From Candidatus Paceibacterota bacterium (GTDB taxonomy: Bacteria; Verrucomicrobiota; Verrucomicrobiia; Limisphaerales; UBA8199), in NCBI GenBank assembly GCA_035452965.1, contig DAOTCE010000021.1:22419-86418 (forward strand): a stretch of DNA of 64,000 nucleotides, read 5' to 3'. Shown one piece after another: positions 53,487 to 62,514 of the stretch (the stretch's first letter is position 1; every line of letters starts with the position of its first letter). The position numbers and the translations under genes are program-made. A model generated the notes under the pieces. It saw only the letters and a list, made by a program, of their open reading frames with translations. It was not told the DNA's origin and searched no databases.

Positions 53487-54365
53487 ATGCGACTTATGAG
53501 ACTAAGCTGCAGTTCACAAGCGCAGGCCGCTGCCGATCGCGGGAAGTGCTCTCGCGCGGCGCCGGCAGGGGCCGGTTTTACGCTGATCGAGCTGCTGGTG
53601 GTGATCGCCATCATCGCCATTCTGGCGGCGTTGTTGCTGCCGGCGCTGGGCAAGGCCAAGGAGCGCGCCTTGCGGGTCAATTGCGTGAGCAACCTCAAGC
53701 AGATTGGCCTGGGAATCAACATGTACAGCGCGGAGTCCAATGACTTTGTTCCCCTGATTTCCTGGGATCATGACTGGCCGCTGCTGAGCTACTTTCCCTG
53801 CTACGTCACTCCCGGCACCGGAAAGGTGATCCAGGGGTACTATGGCTTGGGTCTCTTGTGGCGCACCAAGGCCGTTCCCCACGCGAAGGTGTTCTACTGC
53901 CCGAGCCAGGCGAAGCAAAACGCAAACATGACGTACGAGTATTATACCCAGGTGGCCGCCTGGCCGTCCGTTCCGGCTACCGACTCGGCCGGCCGGATTC
54001 GGGTTTGCTACACCTACTACTTCCAACGGAAGGAAACGGAGAATTTCAAGGGCTTCATCTTGCCGAAGGTCACCTACGACCGCGCTCGCCTCGAGATCGG
54101 CAACGGCACATATGAGGTTACGGGCCCGGTAAAGCTGAACGTGCTGGATCCCGCCAAGAGCATCACGACCGACTTGTGCCACTCCCTGGACTTGGTGCCC
54201 CACAAGGACAGCGGGATCGCCGGCCTCAACGCGCTCTTTACGGACGGGCATGCGAAGTGGCAGAGCGCCCGGAGCAACCCCAAAGCCTTTGACCCCGCTT
54301 TGTGGGTCAGCCCAGGCAGCGACGAGCTCAGCTTTCGCCGCCTCGCGGATTCCTGGCGACCGTAG
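53487..54365 (+). CDS. Prepilin-type secreted protein, DUF1559/xDGH type (first copy)
   Basis: 292 residues. After a 30-residue leader the prepilin cleavage motif G-FTLIELLVVIAIIAILAA begins the membrane helix. A conserved LLPALGKAKERALRVNCVSN and LKQIGLGINMYSAESNDF block follows. The end contains LNALFTDGHAKW, the hallmark of this Planctomycete/Verrucomicrobia group. Family members are processed by prepilin peptidase and reach the cell surface, but they are not pilus subunits in the strict sense. It stands alone; no secretion genes are near. A hairpin overlaps its stop codon (54364-54398). Confidence 0.92.
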   Translation: MRLMRLSCSSQAQAAADRGKCSRAAPAGAGFTLIELLVVIAIIAILAALLLPALGKAKERALRVNCVSNLKQIGLGINMYSAESNDFVPLISWDHDWPLLSYFPCYVTPGTGKVIQGYYGLGLLWRTKAVPHAKVFYCPSQAKQNANMTYEYYTQVAAWPSVPATDSAGRIRVCYTYYFQRKETENFKGFILPKVTYDRARLEIGNGTYEVTGPVKLNVLDPAKSITTDLCHSLDLVPHKDSGIAGLNALFTDGHAKWQSARSNPKAFDPALWVSPGSDELSFRRLADSWRP

Positions 54366-54398
54366 CGAGGGCGGAACTTGCTTCCGCCCGGGCTCGCT
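54364..54398 (+). terminator. Hairpin overlapping the stop of the prepilin-like gene
   Basis: Inner arms GGCGGAA/TTCCGCC (loop CTTGC) and outer arms AGCGAG/CTCGCT with a 4-base bulge. There is no clear U-tract after it, so termination is likely but not certain. Confidence 0.4.
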
Positions 54399-54645
54399 TG
54401 GGGCACAGCTTCCGCGCCGCGGCTGATTTCGCACGGCGGGAGATGCGAGCCGCAACTTCTGTTTTCCCATCCCCTGTGCCTTGAGAACATTGCGCTTTGT
54501 GCCCAAATGAGTTTGAAGCCACTTCCAGTCAGAGACCGGCTCGTCGAGGATTCTGTCTGGTGAGGCTCGGCCCAGAGGAGCTTGAACCTCCCGGAGTTTT
54601 CCTGGCGCCGTTGACCGCGTGAGCCGGCGAGTTCATGATTCCTCT

Positions 54646-57444
54646 ATGCGGTTCGAAAACGTTCACGCCCCCTGGGAAAGGTCTTCCGCAGGAACCGCAA
54701 GCGGCCGCCGGTTGATTGCGTTGCTGATCCTGGCGGTGTTTCCTGCGTTCGCCGGCGGCTTGTCGGGCGGCGGCAAGGTCAGGGTGGAGGGGCTCCGGTG
54801 CGAGTATTTCGTGAACCCGCTCGGCATCGAGGTTGCCCGCCCGCGCCTGAGTTGGCTGCTGCAATCCGGCCGGCGGGGTGAGGTGCAGGCAGCCTACCAA
54901 GTGCTCGTGGCGACCAGTCCCGACCTCTTGCGCAGGAATCAAGGCGATCTTTGGGACAGCGGGCGAGTGGCGTCAGACCGCAGCATTCAGGTTGAATATG
55001 GCGGGCGCAGGCTGAACTCGCGCGCGCGCTGCCATTGGAAGGTCCGGGTGTGGGGCAAGGACGGGGAGGCTTCGGCCTGGAGCCGGCTCGCCGAGTGGAC
55101 GATGGGGTTGCGCAACCCGGAGGATTGGCGGGCCAAGTGGATTACCATGGAAGCCGAAACGCTGGCGCATCCGTGGATGCGTCGGGAATTTGCTCTCCCG
55201 GCGCCGGCAGAGCGCGCGCTCCTTTATGTGAACACTCCGGGACATTATGAGGTGTATGTCAACGGCAGAAGGGTCGGGTCCGAGGTGCTCCTCCCCCCGC
55301 ATGCAAACATCCGGAAACGCTTTTTATACAACGTGCATGACGTCACCGGCCACTTGAGGAAAGGACTCAACTGCGTGGCCTTTTGGCTGGGACCGGGATG
55401 GTATCAACCGGCCTACGGCAACCCGGGCAAAGCCCCGATCTTGCGCGCCCAGCTCGAGATGGCGACGGCAACCGGCTCGCAGGTTGTTGCGACCGACGCC
55501 TCCTGGCGAGTGCGGGATAGTTGCCTGAGCCAGGTGGGAACGTGGGCGTGGGGCGACATGGGCGGGGAACGATGGGACGCTCGCAAGTATGTTGAAGATT
55601 GGAACAACATCCATTTGGATGACAGCCGTTGGCACAAGGCCGTGGAGGTCGCGGCGCCTGACGTTCCGAGCTCATGGCAGGCTTTACCGGGCAGCCGCCT
55701 GGGGCCGCCTATCCAGGCAAAGACGATCTATCCGCACGGCACAAACTGGGTAATTGACTTCGGCGCTCCTTTGACCGGCTGGGTTCATTTGCGGCTTAAC
55801 CGGCTCAAACCGGGCCAGGAGATTACGATTGAATACGCTGATCTGCCGGCCGAACTGCGCCATCTGGCGCACATGACAAACAGCCAGGGCTTTCAGACCT
55901 TCAACCAGCGCGATGTGTTTGTGGCGGGCCGGGAGCGGACGGGTGTCCTTCAAAGCAAATTCAACCAGCACGCCTTCCGTTACGCCGTGATAGGCGGCCT
56001 TGCGGATGCGCCCCGCTTGAAGGATGCGGAGGCCAGGATCGTGCGGACGGATCTGGAAAGTGCGGGCAGCTTTGAATGCTCGAACGAACTGTTCAACCGG
56101 ATTCACCGGGTCACCGTCAACACGCTCGGCACGCAGATGCCGGCGGGTGTGCTGGGCGGAGGCGAAGCGCGCGAAAAGCTCGGCTACGGCGACGGAGGGG
56201 CCTTCCTTTCCGGCCTGCTCTACAATTTTCGCAGCGACGCCTTCTTCAGCAAGTGGCTGCGCGACTGGTTGGATGGGCAGCGGGCGGACGGCTTCCTTGG
56301 CCACACCGCGCCGGAGTATTATCCGACCGGCGGCGGACCCTCGTGGGGCGGACAGGCCAGCGAGCTGGTGCGGCGCCTCGCGGTCTGGTTTAGCGACACG
56401 CGGGCGGCATCGGAGAGCTACACGGCGCTGCGCAGATATGTGGATTTCCTGGAAAGCCACACGGAGGGGGACATCCTGCGCTACTACAATCCCTATCCGC
56501 CCGGCAACTACCTGCGGTGGTACTTTCTCGGAGATTGGAATCCACCGGGGGCATCCGCCGACGAACACGGTTTTGTTTTCGAATCCGAGCAGGAACGCGA
56601 ATTCTTCAACAACTGTTACCGCGTATTGCTGTGGGACGAGTTAGCGGCTTTTGCCCGCTTGCTCGGCGATGACGCGGAGTATCAGCGGTGCAAAGACAGG
56701 CTTGCTGGTCTGCGCCCGCTCGTTCACCGAACCTACTTCGATGCGGCCCGGAACACTTACGGCCCCAACCGGCAGGCATATCTGGCCATCGCACTCTATG
56801 CCGGAGTCGTGCCTGCCAGCCTCAGATCGGACATTTTTAGGCAGCTCGAATCCGACATTGTGCACCGCAGGAACGGCCACCTGGACACCGGCATGCTCGG
56901 CACCTTCATCCTCCTGGACCTGCTCACACGGGAGAACCGCCACAATCTGGTCGCGCTCATGATGAACCAGACCGGTTTTCCAGGCTGGGGTTTCCTGCTG
57001 CGGGAGCGCAACGCAGCGACCTGGCCGGAAAGTTGGTCCGGTTGGGGCAGCCAGGTGATACAGGTCGTCGGGTCCCCTGGCGCCTGGTTCTATGAAGGAC
57101 TCGCCGGGATTCGGCCCGACCTGGAGCATCCCGGCTTCAGACGATTCCATATTCGTCCGGGGGTGGTGGATTCCGTCGAGTGGGTCAGGTGCCGCTATCG
57201 GTGTCCCCACGGAAACATCGTTAGCGACTGGCGGCGAGAGGGGCGGAGCCTGAGGTTGAAGATCGAAGTTCCGCCAAACACCAGCGCTATCGTGACCGTT
57301 CCCACCCGCAGCCCCGATGCGGTCACCGAGTCGGGCGTGCCCGCGCGGGATGCGGAAGGCGTGAAGCTCATAGCGGCCCCTGCCAGCGAAGCCGTGTTTC
57401 ACGTCGCATCGGGCAGCTACAGTTTCAGGGCCGAGCTCCCCTGA
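54646..57444 (+). CDS. Secreted alpha-L-rhamnosidase, glycoside hydrolase family 78-like
   Basis: ATG 54646 (MRFENVHAPWERSSAG) gives 932 residues; a GTG at 54619 is in frame. A basic N-terminal region leads to a signal segment (RLIALLILAVFPAFAGGL). Then follow the bacterial rhamnosidase N-domain (VRVEGLRCEYFVNPLGIEVA; RPRLSWLLQSGRRGEVQAAY), a concanavalin-like domain and the (alpha/alpha)6 barrel with GGGEAREKLGYGDGGAF in place of the common DCPQREKLGYGGD. The C-terminal beta domain has VDSVEWVRCRYRCPHGNI. It should release terminal rhamnose from plant or algal polysaccharides. The altered active-site motif is worth checking. Confidence 0.92.
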   Translation: MRFENVHAPWERSSAGTASGRRLIALLILAVFPAFAGGLSGGGKVRVEGLRCEYFVNPLGIEVARPRLSWLLQSGRRGEVQAAYQVLVATSPDLLRRNQGDLWDSGRVASDRSIQVEYGGRRLNSRARCHWKVRVWGKDGEASAWSRLAEWTMGLRNPEDWRAKWITMEAETLAHPWMRREFALPAPAERALLYVNTPGHYEVYVNGRRVGSEVLLPPHANIRKRFLYNVHDVTGHLRKGLNCVAFWLGPGWYQPAYGNPGKAPILRAQLEMATATGSQVVATDASWRVRDSCLSQVGTWAWGDMGGERWDARKYVEDWNNIHLDDSRWHKAVEVAAPDVPSSWQALPGSRLGPPIQAKTIYPHGTNWVIDFGAPLTGWVHLRLNRLKPGQEITIEYADLPAELRHLAHMTNSQGFQTFNQRDVFVAGRERTGVLQSKFNQHAFRYAVIGGLADAPRLKDAEARIVRTDLESAGSFECSNELFNRIHRVTVNTLGTQMPAGVLGGGEAREKLGYGDGGAFLSGLLYNFRSDAFFSKWLRDWLDGQRADGFLGHTAPEYYPTGGGPSWGGQASELVRRLAVWFSDTRAASESYTALRRYVDFLESHTEGDILRYYNPYPPGNYLRWYFLGDWNPPGASADEHGFVFESEQEREFFNNCYRVLLWDELAAFARLLGDDAEYQRCKDRLAGLRPLVHRTYFDAARNTYGPNRQAYLAIALYAGVVPASLRSDIFRQLESDIVHRRNGHLDTGMLGTFILLDLLTRENRHNLVALMMNQTGFPGWGFLLRERNAATWPESWSGWGSQVIQVVGSPGAWFYEGLAGIRPDLEHPGFRRFHIRPGVVDSVEWVRCRYRCPHGNIVSDWRREGRSLRLKIEVPPNTSAIVTVPTRSPDAVTESGVPARDAEGVKLIAAPASEAVFHVASGSYSFRAELP

Positions 57445-57598
57445 GGCATCAAACCACAGTTGCGGATCGGCGATTCGTCGTTTTTGCCTCCCCTTCTTGC
57501 CTCCATCACCATCGCCGGACGGGCTCGACGCCGTTATGGCGGTCGTGCACCGGCGTTGGCTTGCGACTGGCTGGGGGGTGCCTTGTTAGTGCGGTCGG

Positions 57599-57650
57599 GC
57601 TACGGTGTGTATCCCATGGGGAGCGATCCCCATGGGATACACACCGTAGC
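57599..57650. repeat. Perfect 23-bp inverted repeat
   Basis: Arms at 57599-57621 and 57628-57650 are exact reverse complements around a 6-base loop (AGCGAT). The arm starts GCTACGGTGTG, the same start as the two 54-bp elements at 24101 and 43573. There is no U-tract and no adjacent coding end within 150 bases. Confidence 0.85.
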
Positions 57651-58043
57651 AGCACCGGGTTGTCACCGTAATCCCAAGCCAGAGGTGCCGGGGTCAGCGG
57701 GGACTTAAGAGCGCAGGCAGGCAGCATAAGTGTCCAAAATGTGGACAGTGCGCGGGCTCGAAACTGGGAGGATCCAACCGGTTTTGGCTTGGGGGCAATC
57801 ATGACATCGCAATTCCTCTACTTCGGCATTCGGGAATGTGGGGAAGAAAACCACCGTTGGCACTTCCGGGAGTCCTGTGCTGAACCAAGTTCTGCCTGAC
57901 ACCTAGATTTTTCGCAGAATGAGTTCGGGCGCGAAGTGTATCGCGGAGCTCAGGTCTGGCCGGCCAACCGGAAGAAGCGGTCTTTTTCAGTCGGTGAATA
58001 TGCGCGAAGCCTGCTGGTGCCAGAATGCGATCTGGTGTAGGGT

Positions 58044-58253
58044 ATGGTCATGCTGCCGTTGATGCCTTTAAGACCTCGTCTGGCGTCGCCGCTCTTGTTT
58101 GTGCTGCTCGTCGGAGGAGCGATAGCCGTCATTGATCATTGGCTGCGGCGCCAGCCCGTTCCCGCACCAGCCTTGCGCCGAAGACCTGCGGCTCCGCCGA
58201 AAGCTGGCCGCGCTCGTGTCGGACGCCGCCGCACTCCAGGTGTGGGCGTTTGA
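58044..58253 (+). CDS. Doubtful short open frame with one membrane segment
   Basis: 69 codons from ATG 58044; GTAGGG lies upstream at a plausible distance. The first half has a good membrane segment (ASPLLFVLLVGGAIAVIDHW). The second half is Arg/Pro-rich and unlike a protein, while another frame from about 58165 reads LRLRRKLAALVSDAAALQVW. This could be the remnant of a frameshifted gene or chance. No homologue was recognised. Confidence 0.2.
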   Translation: MVMLPLMPLRPRLASPLLFVLLVGGAIAVIDHWLRRQPVPAPALRRRPAAPPKAGRARVGRRRTPGVGV

Positions 58254-58374
58254 TCGGGCGCCATCCGGGGAGAGCGAAATCGAATCCAGCGCGGTGATTC
58301 ATTCGGCGTCACGACGTCTCGGAGGCGGAGAGGGATGGGGGGCCGTCCGTAATGCCGATATTCAAGGCAATCGC

Positions 58375-58436
58375 ACGGATTTGGCGGTGGGACGCCGCCA
58401 GGACCCGCCGGCGTGGACGCCTGCGCTACAATCCGT
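58375..58436. repeat. Repeat-like block with terminal ACGGATT/AATCCGT
   Basis: Terminal 7-bp inverted repeats enclose an internal hairpin TGGCGG-n7-CCGCCA. A further hairpin GGCAGGCATCCTGCCTGCC follows at 58500-58518. The block has the look of a non-autonomous palindromic repeat, but only one copy is seen in the window. Confidence 0.4.
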
Positions 58437-58625
58437 CTGCCCCTCCGGGGCTCAGAAAGGGGAACAAGTGCGGCTGGTCCAGCGGTTTCGGATGCCCCCG
58501 GCAGGCATCCTGCCTGCCGCTACCGCGTTTGGAGGCGGAGATGGTTAGATGCAGCCCTGTAGGATCGGCGCTCCGGTGGCGGCGGGATTGCTTTTGTGGG
58601 CCGGTGCAGGTTGAATCCACGGCAA

Positions 58626-60269
58626 ATGAATGCGCCAATTTCCACGAACCTCGCCGGGCGACTAACTGAAGCTTTCCCCGCTGCCGACCGGGTGCCGGCG
58701 GAATGGCACCCGGATACCCGAGGTTATGAACGCCTGTACTTGATCAACGGCGAAATCCGCGAATGGACCGGGCCAGTCGCGGAGATCCTCTCGCCGATCT
58801 GCTTGCGCGAGGGAAACGTGCTGCGCCGGCCGGTCATCGGCAGCGTGCCGGCGATGGACGAGGCGGCGGGCCTGGCGGCGCTCGAAGCCGCCGCCCGCGC
58901 GTGGGATGACGGGCGCGGTCGTTGGCCAACGCTGACCGTGTCGGCCCGGATCGAGGCGGTGGAGGCTTTTGTGGGGCGCATGCTGGCCGTGCGGAACGAG
59001 GTGGTGAAGCTGCTCATGTGGGAGATCGGCAAGAGCCTGGACGACAGCCGCAAGGAGTTCGACCGCACCGTGGACTACATCCGGAAGACCGTTGAGGCAT
59101 TGAAGGACATAGACCGCGTCGGATCACGGTTCAGCCTCGATGGCGGCGTGATCGCCCAGGTGCGCCGCTCGCCGCTGGGGCTGGTCCTTTCCATGGGGCC
59201 GTTCAACTATCCGTTGAACGAGATTTACACCACGCTCATCCCTGCGCTGATCATGGGCAACACGCTCGTGGTCAAGACTCCCAAGTTTGGCCGGCTGCTG
59301 CACCAGCCGTTGCTGCGCGCGTTTGCCGATAGCTTCCCGCCGGGGGTCGTTAATTTCCTCTCGGGCTCGGGCGCGGAGATCATCGGCCCGATCATGAAGA
59401 GCGGACGCCTCAACGCGCTGGCGTTCATCGGGTCGAGCCGCGTGGCGGACATCCTCAAACACCAGCATCCGCAGCCGCACCGGATGCGCTGCATCATGGG
59501 GCTGGACGCCAAGAACCCGGCGCTGATCCTGCCGGACGCCGACCTGGACGCGGCGGTGCGGGAATGCGTGACCGGCAGCCTCAGCTTCAACGGCCAGCGT
59601 TGCACGGCGTTGAAGATGCTTTTTGTGCACAAATCCATCGCGCCGGCGTTCCTGGAGAGGTTATGCGCCGCGGTAAACGCGCTCCCCGTCGGGATGCCCT
59701 GGGACAAGGATGTGAAGCTTACCCCGCTGCCGGAATTTGACAAGGCCGTGACGCTCGACGCGTATGTGGAGAACGCCGTGGCGGCCGGCGCCAAGGTGAT
59801 CAATGCCGGCGGCGGCACGCATGTGGCGACGCTCTATTTCCCGGCCGTGGTCTATCCGGTGGCGCCGCAAACCGATCTCTACCACAAGGAACAGTTCGGC
59901 CCTGTAGTGCCGGTCTGCTCCTATCGGGACGAGCGGGAATTCCTGGATTATGTGGTGCAGTCGAACTTCGGACAGCAGGTGAGCATATTTGGCCGCGACC
60001 ACCAGCGCGTGGCCCGGCTGATTGCCCCGCTCGCCAACCAGGTCTGCCGCATCAACCTCAATTGCCAGTGCCAGCGCGGGCCTGACACCCTGCCGTTTAC
60101 GGGGCGGAAGGATTCGGCCGAGGCGACGCTGTCCATCAGCGACGCGCTGAAGTGTTTCTCGATCCGCTCACTGGTGGCGGCCCAATCCACTCCCGACAGC
60201 CGCCAGCTGATCCAGGATATCGTCAGCGGACGGCATTCCAGTTTTCTGCACACCGACTACTTGCTTTGA
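58626..60269 (+). CDS. Aldehyde dehydrogenase superfamily protein, GapN-like
   Basis: ATG 58626 (MNAPISTNLAGRLTEAFP) gives 547 residues. The fold and motifs SMGPFNYPLNEIYTTLIPAL (Asn about 194), VVKTPKFG, IGSSRVADIL and FNGQRCTALK (catalytic Cys about 326) match NADP-dependent glyceraldehyde-3-phosphate dehydrogenase (GapN), which oxidises G3P to 3-phosphoglycerate without making ATP. The usual ELGGK motif reads GLDAK (residues 292-296), so the general-base Glu is replaced by Gly. It is longer than GapN (about 480-500) at both ends. It is a single gene between the repeat region and a convergent prepilin-like gene. Confidence 0.88.
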   Translation: MNAPISTNLAGRLTEAFPAADRVPAEWHPDTRGYERLYLINGEIREWTGPVAEILSPICLREGNVLRRPVIGSVPAMDEAAGLAALEAAARAWDDGRGRWPTLTVSARIEAVEAFVGRMLAVRNEVVKLLMWEIGKSLDDSRKEFDRTVDYIRKTVEALKDIDRVGSRFSLDGGVIAQVRRSPLGLVLSMGPFNYPLNEIYTTLIPALIMGNTLVVKTPKFGRLLHQPLLRAFADSFPPGVVNFLSGSGAEIIGPIMKSGRLNALAFIGSSRVADILKHQHPQPHRMRCIMGLDAKNPALILPDADLDAAVRECVTGSLSFNGQRCTALKMLFVHKSIAPAFLERLCAAVNALPVGMPWDKDVKLTPLPEFDKAVTLDAYVENAVAAGAKVINAGGGTHVATLYFPAVVYPVAPQTDLYHKEQFGPVVPVCSYRDEREFLDYVVQSNFGQQVSIFGRDHQRVARLIAPLANQVCRINLNCQCQRGPDTLPFTGRKDSAEATLSISDALKCFSIRSLVAAQSTPDSRQLIQDIVSGRHSSFLHTDYLL

Positions 60270-60372
60270 GGGATGGCGGGAATTGGGCGCGGGCGGGAGG
60301 GTAACACGCCGATGGTCCGTGGCGCCGCTGGTGAGGCTGAGTTGCTGTTGCGGCCGAAAACGCCGCTGCGCC

Positions 60373-61239
60373 TCATTCCATATACCACAGCCGGCTGACC
60401 ATCTCCGTGCCGTTCAGCCGCCACAGCACCCGGAACGGCACGTGCTCCACATGGCCATCGGCCGTGGTGACATTGGCCCCGCGGCTGTGAACCGTGGGCC
60501 GCCCCCAGTTGTAGGCGTAGCCATAGTTGGGCCAGGTATCGTTCTGGGTGTCGTTATCCACATCATCGGTAAAGGGATACGCCAAAGGGGAATAGAGATA
60601 GTGCGTGATGGTATCCGTGAAGATCATCGCCTGGGCAGGGCGCTTGATTTTGGAGGCAGGCATGGCCGGCACCCTGTTTCCATAATAGAATGGCCCTGAA
60701 ATCCCTTTGTAGCTCGGCGTGGAGACGGGTTCCCCGTAAGCGCCGAAGTAACAGCCGATGTAACAATTCCAGTTGGTCCCGGATGGCCCGCTGGAGTAAG
60801 GCGCCGGGCCGATGCTCCCGCCGGGACATCGCCGGAGCGCATCCAGAAAGAGGGGGTCGGTGTTGAACTGGCCAGCGCCGGGCTTCTGCCGCTTGGCGAC
60901 ATAAGGCGCCAGAATCTGAAACCAGAACGGTTTAGTGTAGTCGGTGGAGTCATCGCCAAAGAGTGGGAATCTGTCGTTGAAGTCGCCCTCATACATGATG
61001 GTCGCGTAGCCCCAGTTCTTCATGTTGTTGGTGCAATAGACCGCGTGGGCCTTGGCCTTGGCTTTCGCCAGCGCCGGCAGCAGCAGCGCCGCCAGAATCG
61101 CGATAATTGCGATCACCACCAGCAGCTCGATCAGGGTGAAACCACGAGAAGAGAGAGGCAGCCTCCGGTTTCGTCCGCCGCCCGCGACGGCCGCGCCGCG
61201 CACCAGCCCTGATCCCACAAAGGCAGGGACAGCCTTCAT
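60373..61239 (-). CDS. Prepilin-type secreted protein, DUF1559/xDGH type (second copy)
   Basis: ATG 61239 (MKAVPAFVGSGLVRGAAVAG) gives 288 residues. After a 33-residue leader comes G-FTLIELLVVIAIIAILAA, then LLPALAKAKAKAHAVYCTNN and NMKNWGYATIMYEGDFNDRF. The C-terminal part has VTTADGHVEHVPF, the conserved DGH. It is the same family as the gene at 53487 but only weakly similar outside the N-terminal helix. It is not linked to secretion genes and is convergent with the GapN-like gene. It is probably exported and anchored through the type II/IV prepilin pathway. Confidence 0.92.
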   Translation of the reverse strand: MKAVPAFVGSGLVRGAAVAGGGRNRRLPLSSRGFTLIELLVVIAIIAILAALLLPALAKAKAKAHAVYCTNNMKNWGYATIMYEGDFNDRFPLFGDDSTDYTKPFWFQILAPYVAKRQKPGAGQFNTDPLFLDALRRCPGGSIGPAPYSSGPSGTNWNCYIGCYFGAYGEPVSTPSYKGISGPFYYGNRVPAMPASKIKRPAQAMIFTDTITHYLYSPLAYPFTDDVDNDTQNDTWPNYGYAYNWGRPTVHSRGANVTTADGHVEHVPFRVLWRLNGTEMVSRLWYME

Positions 61240-61674
61240 GGCCAAGTATAGGCACCTACCAGTCTGCGAAAGCAACCACAATCGTCGCCCCACCCGACCC
61301 GCGGTCGCCGCTGACCCCTGCAGCGGTTGGAGGACGGCGGAAGGAGCTCTTGCTGCTCGCCGCCGGATACCACTCCGCCGGCGCCAGGTTTGCTCGCAGC
61401 CCCGGTGAATCCCCGGTGTGATTTCCAGATTTGCCCCGGATTGTTGCTATGTGCCACGTGTGCGAAAGTACGCTCGCAGTATGTCCTTCTGTTGTGGGTT
61501 TGACGTTTGTTGCGTCAGGGCGGTTCGAAAAACCGAGCCGCCCTCTTTTGCCAGTTCCATCCCGCATGCCCGCCGACGGACGAACATCCTGCCCGAGTTG
61601 ATCGCCAATGGCCTGGCGGCTCAAATCCAACTCGGGAATCCCGCATTCCGCATTCCACTTCCAGCGAGTTAGCA
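61240..61674. other. Divergent intergenic region before the NarL-type regulator
   Basis: About 435 bases with no supported gene. It should contain promoters for the prepilin-like gene (minus strand) and the response regulator (plus strand). The clearest element is the terminator-like hairpin at 61517-61549. Apart from this, nothing stands out. Confidence 0.55.
61517..61549 (+). terminator. Terminator-like hairpin 126 bases before the NarL-type gene
   Basis: Eleven paired bases AGGGCGGTTCG / CGAGCCGCCCT (one G-T pair) with an A-rich loop, followed by CTTTTG. No gene ends upstream on this strand, so it may end a small RNA or act as a leader attenuator. Confidence 0.5.
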
Positions 61675-62505
61675 ATGAGATCACGCACGTTTGCCCCATC
61701 GACTGCGGCCCCCGCCAACGGTGTTGGCCTCGGCCGGCGCAACCACTCTCACGACGGTGGCAGTCTTCCCGGCGCGAGCCAGCCAATCCGGCTGCTATTG
61801 GCGGATGACCACCCGGTCGTGCGCCGCGGTCTCAGGGCCTGCCTGGAACGGCATCCGAACATCCAGGTGGTCGGGGAAGCCGCTGACGGGCGGGAGACGA
61901 TCAATCAGGCCAGGGCGCTGGTTCCAGATGTCCTGTTAACCGACATCTACATGCCGCACCTGACCGGGTTGGCCGTGGTTGAAACCCTGAATAGAGAATT
62001 GCCGCAGATCAAAGTTCTGCTGTTGTCCACGCAGACAGATGGCGCATTTGTGTTGCGCTGCATCCAGGTGGGCGCCAGCGGGTACGTCCTCAAGGAGTCG
62101 TCGCCCGAAGATATTGTCCGGGCGATAGAGACCGTCCACTCCGGCGCGCCCTTCTTCAGTCCCGACGTGGCTCACGTCGCTATCAACCAGATGGTCCGGG
62201 GCAACCAGACGGGCCCTGGTTTGGCTGATCTAACTGATCGGGAGCGCGAAGTCTTGACTCACATCGCCGACGGTCTGTGCAACAAGGAAATCGGGTGTCG
62301 CCTGAACATCAGCACCCGTACCGTGGAGACCCATCGCGAGCGGTTAATGCACAAGCTCGAAATCCACAACACCGCCGGCCTGACCCGGTTCGCCGTCGCC
62401 AAGGGCTTGGTAACGATCTCCGGAGTAGCCGCCACATGGAACCGGGCGTCGGAGGTTTCGGCGAGGAGCGTTCTTTGCGAACTTGCCAGGGCTGGAGGTT
62501 ATTGA
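61675..62505 (+). CDS. NarL/FixJ-family response regulator
   Basis: ATG 61675 gives 276 residues. A 37-residue N-terminal extension precedes the receiver (IRLLLADDHPVVRRGLRACL), with the phosphorylation site in VLLTDIYMP (Asp about 90) and LKESSPEDIVRAI (Lys). The LuxR-type HTH is LTDREREVLTHIADGLCNKE, then STRTVETHRERLMHKLEIHN. The tail is longer than usual. It is an orphan; no kinase is adjacent. An in-frame TTG/GTG extension upstream is not domain-like. Confidence 0.93.
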   Translation: MRSRTFAPSTAAPANGVGLGRRNHSHDGGSLPGASQPIRLLLADDHPVVRRGLRACLERHPNIQVVGEAADGRETINQARALVPDVLLTDIYMPHLTGLAVVETLNRELPQIKVLLLSTQTDGAFVLRCIQVGASGYVLKESSPEDIVRAIETVHSGAPFFSPDVAHVAINQMVRGNQTGPGLADLTDREREVLTHIADGLCNKEIGCRLNISTRTVETHRERLMHKLEIHNTAGLTRFAVAKGLVTISGVAATWNRASEVSARSVLCELARAGGY

Positions 62506-62514
62506 AACGGCCGG

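Larger units (their letters stand above)
57445..58625. other. Gene-poor region with large inverted repeat and degenerate repeats
   Basis: About 1.18 kb between the rhamnosidase and GapN-like genes. It contains the perfect inverted repeat at 57599-57650, a TGTCCA-n5-TGGACA palindrome near 57730-57746 and GC-rich repeats around 58375-58520. Apart from one weak open frame at 58044-58253, nothing has a start signal, composition or domain that would support a gene. Confidence 0.6.

Noticed and set aside
57705..57902. Minus-strand frame of 65 codons in the gap after the rhamnosidase gene
   Set aside because: No ribosome-binding site, no domain and no neighbour support; likely chance.
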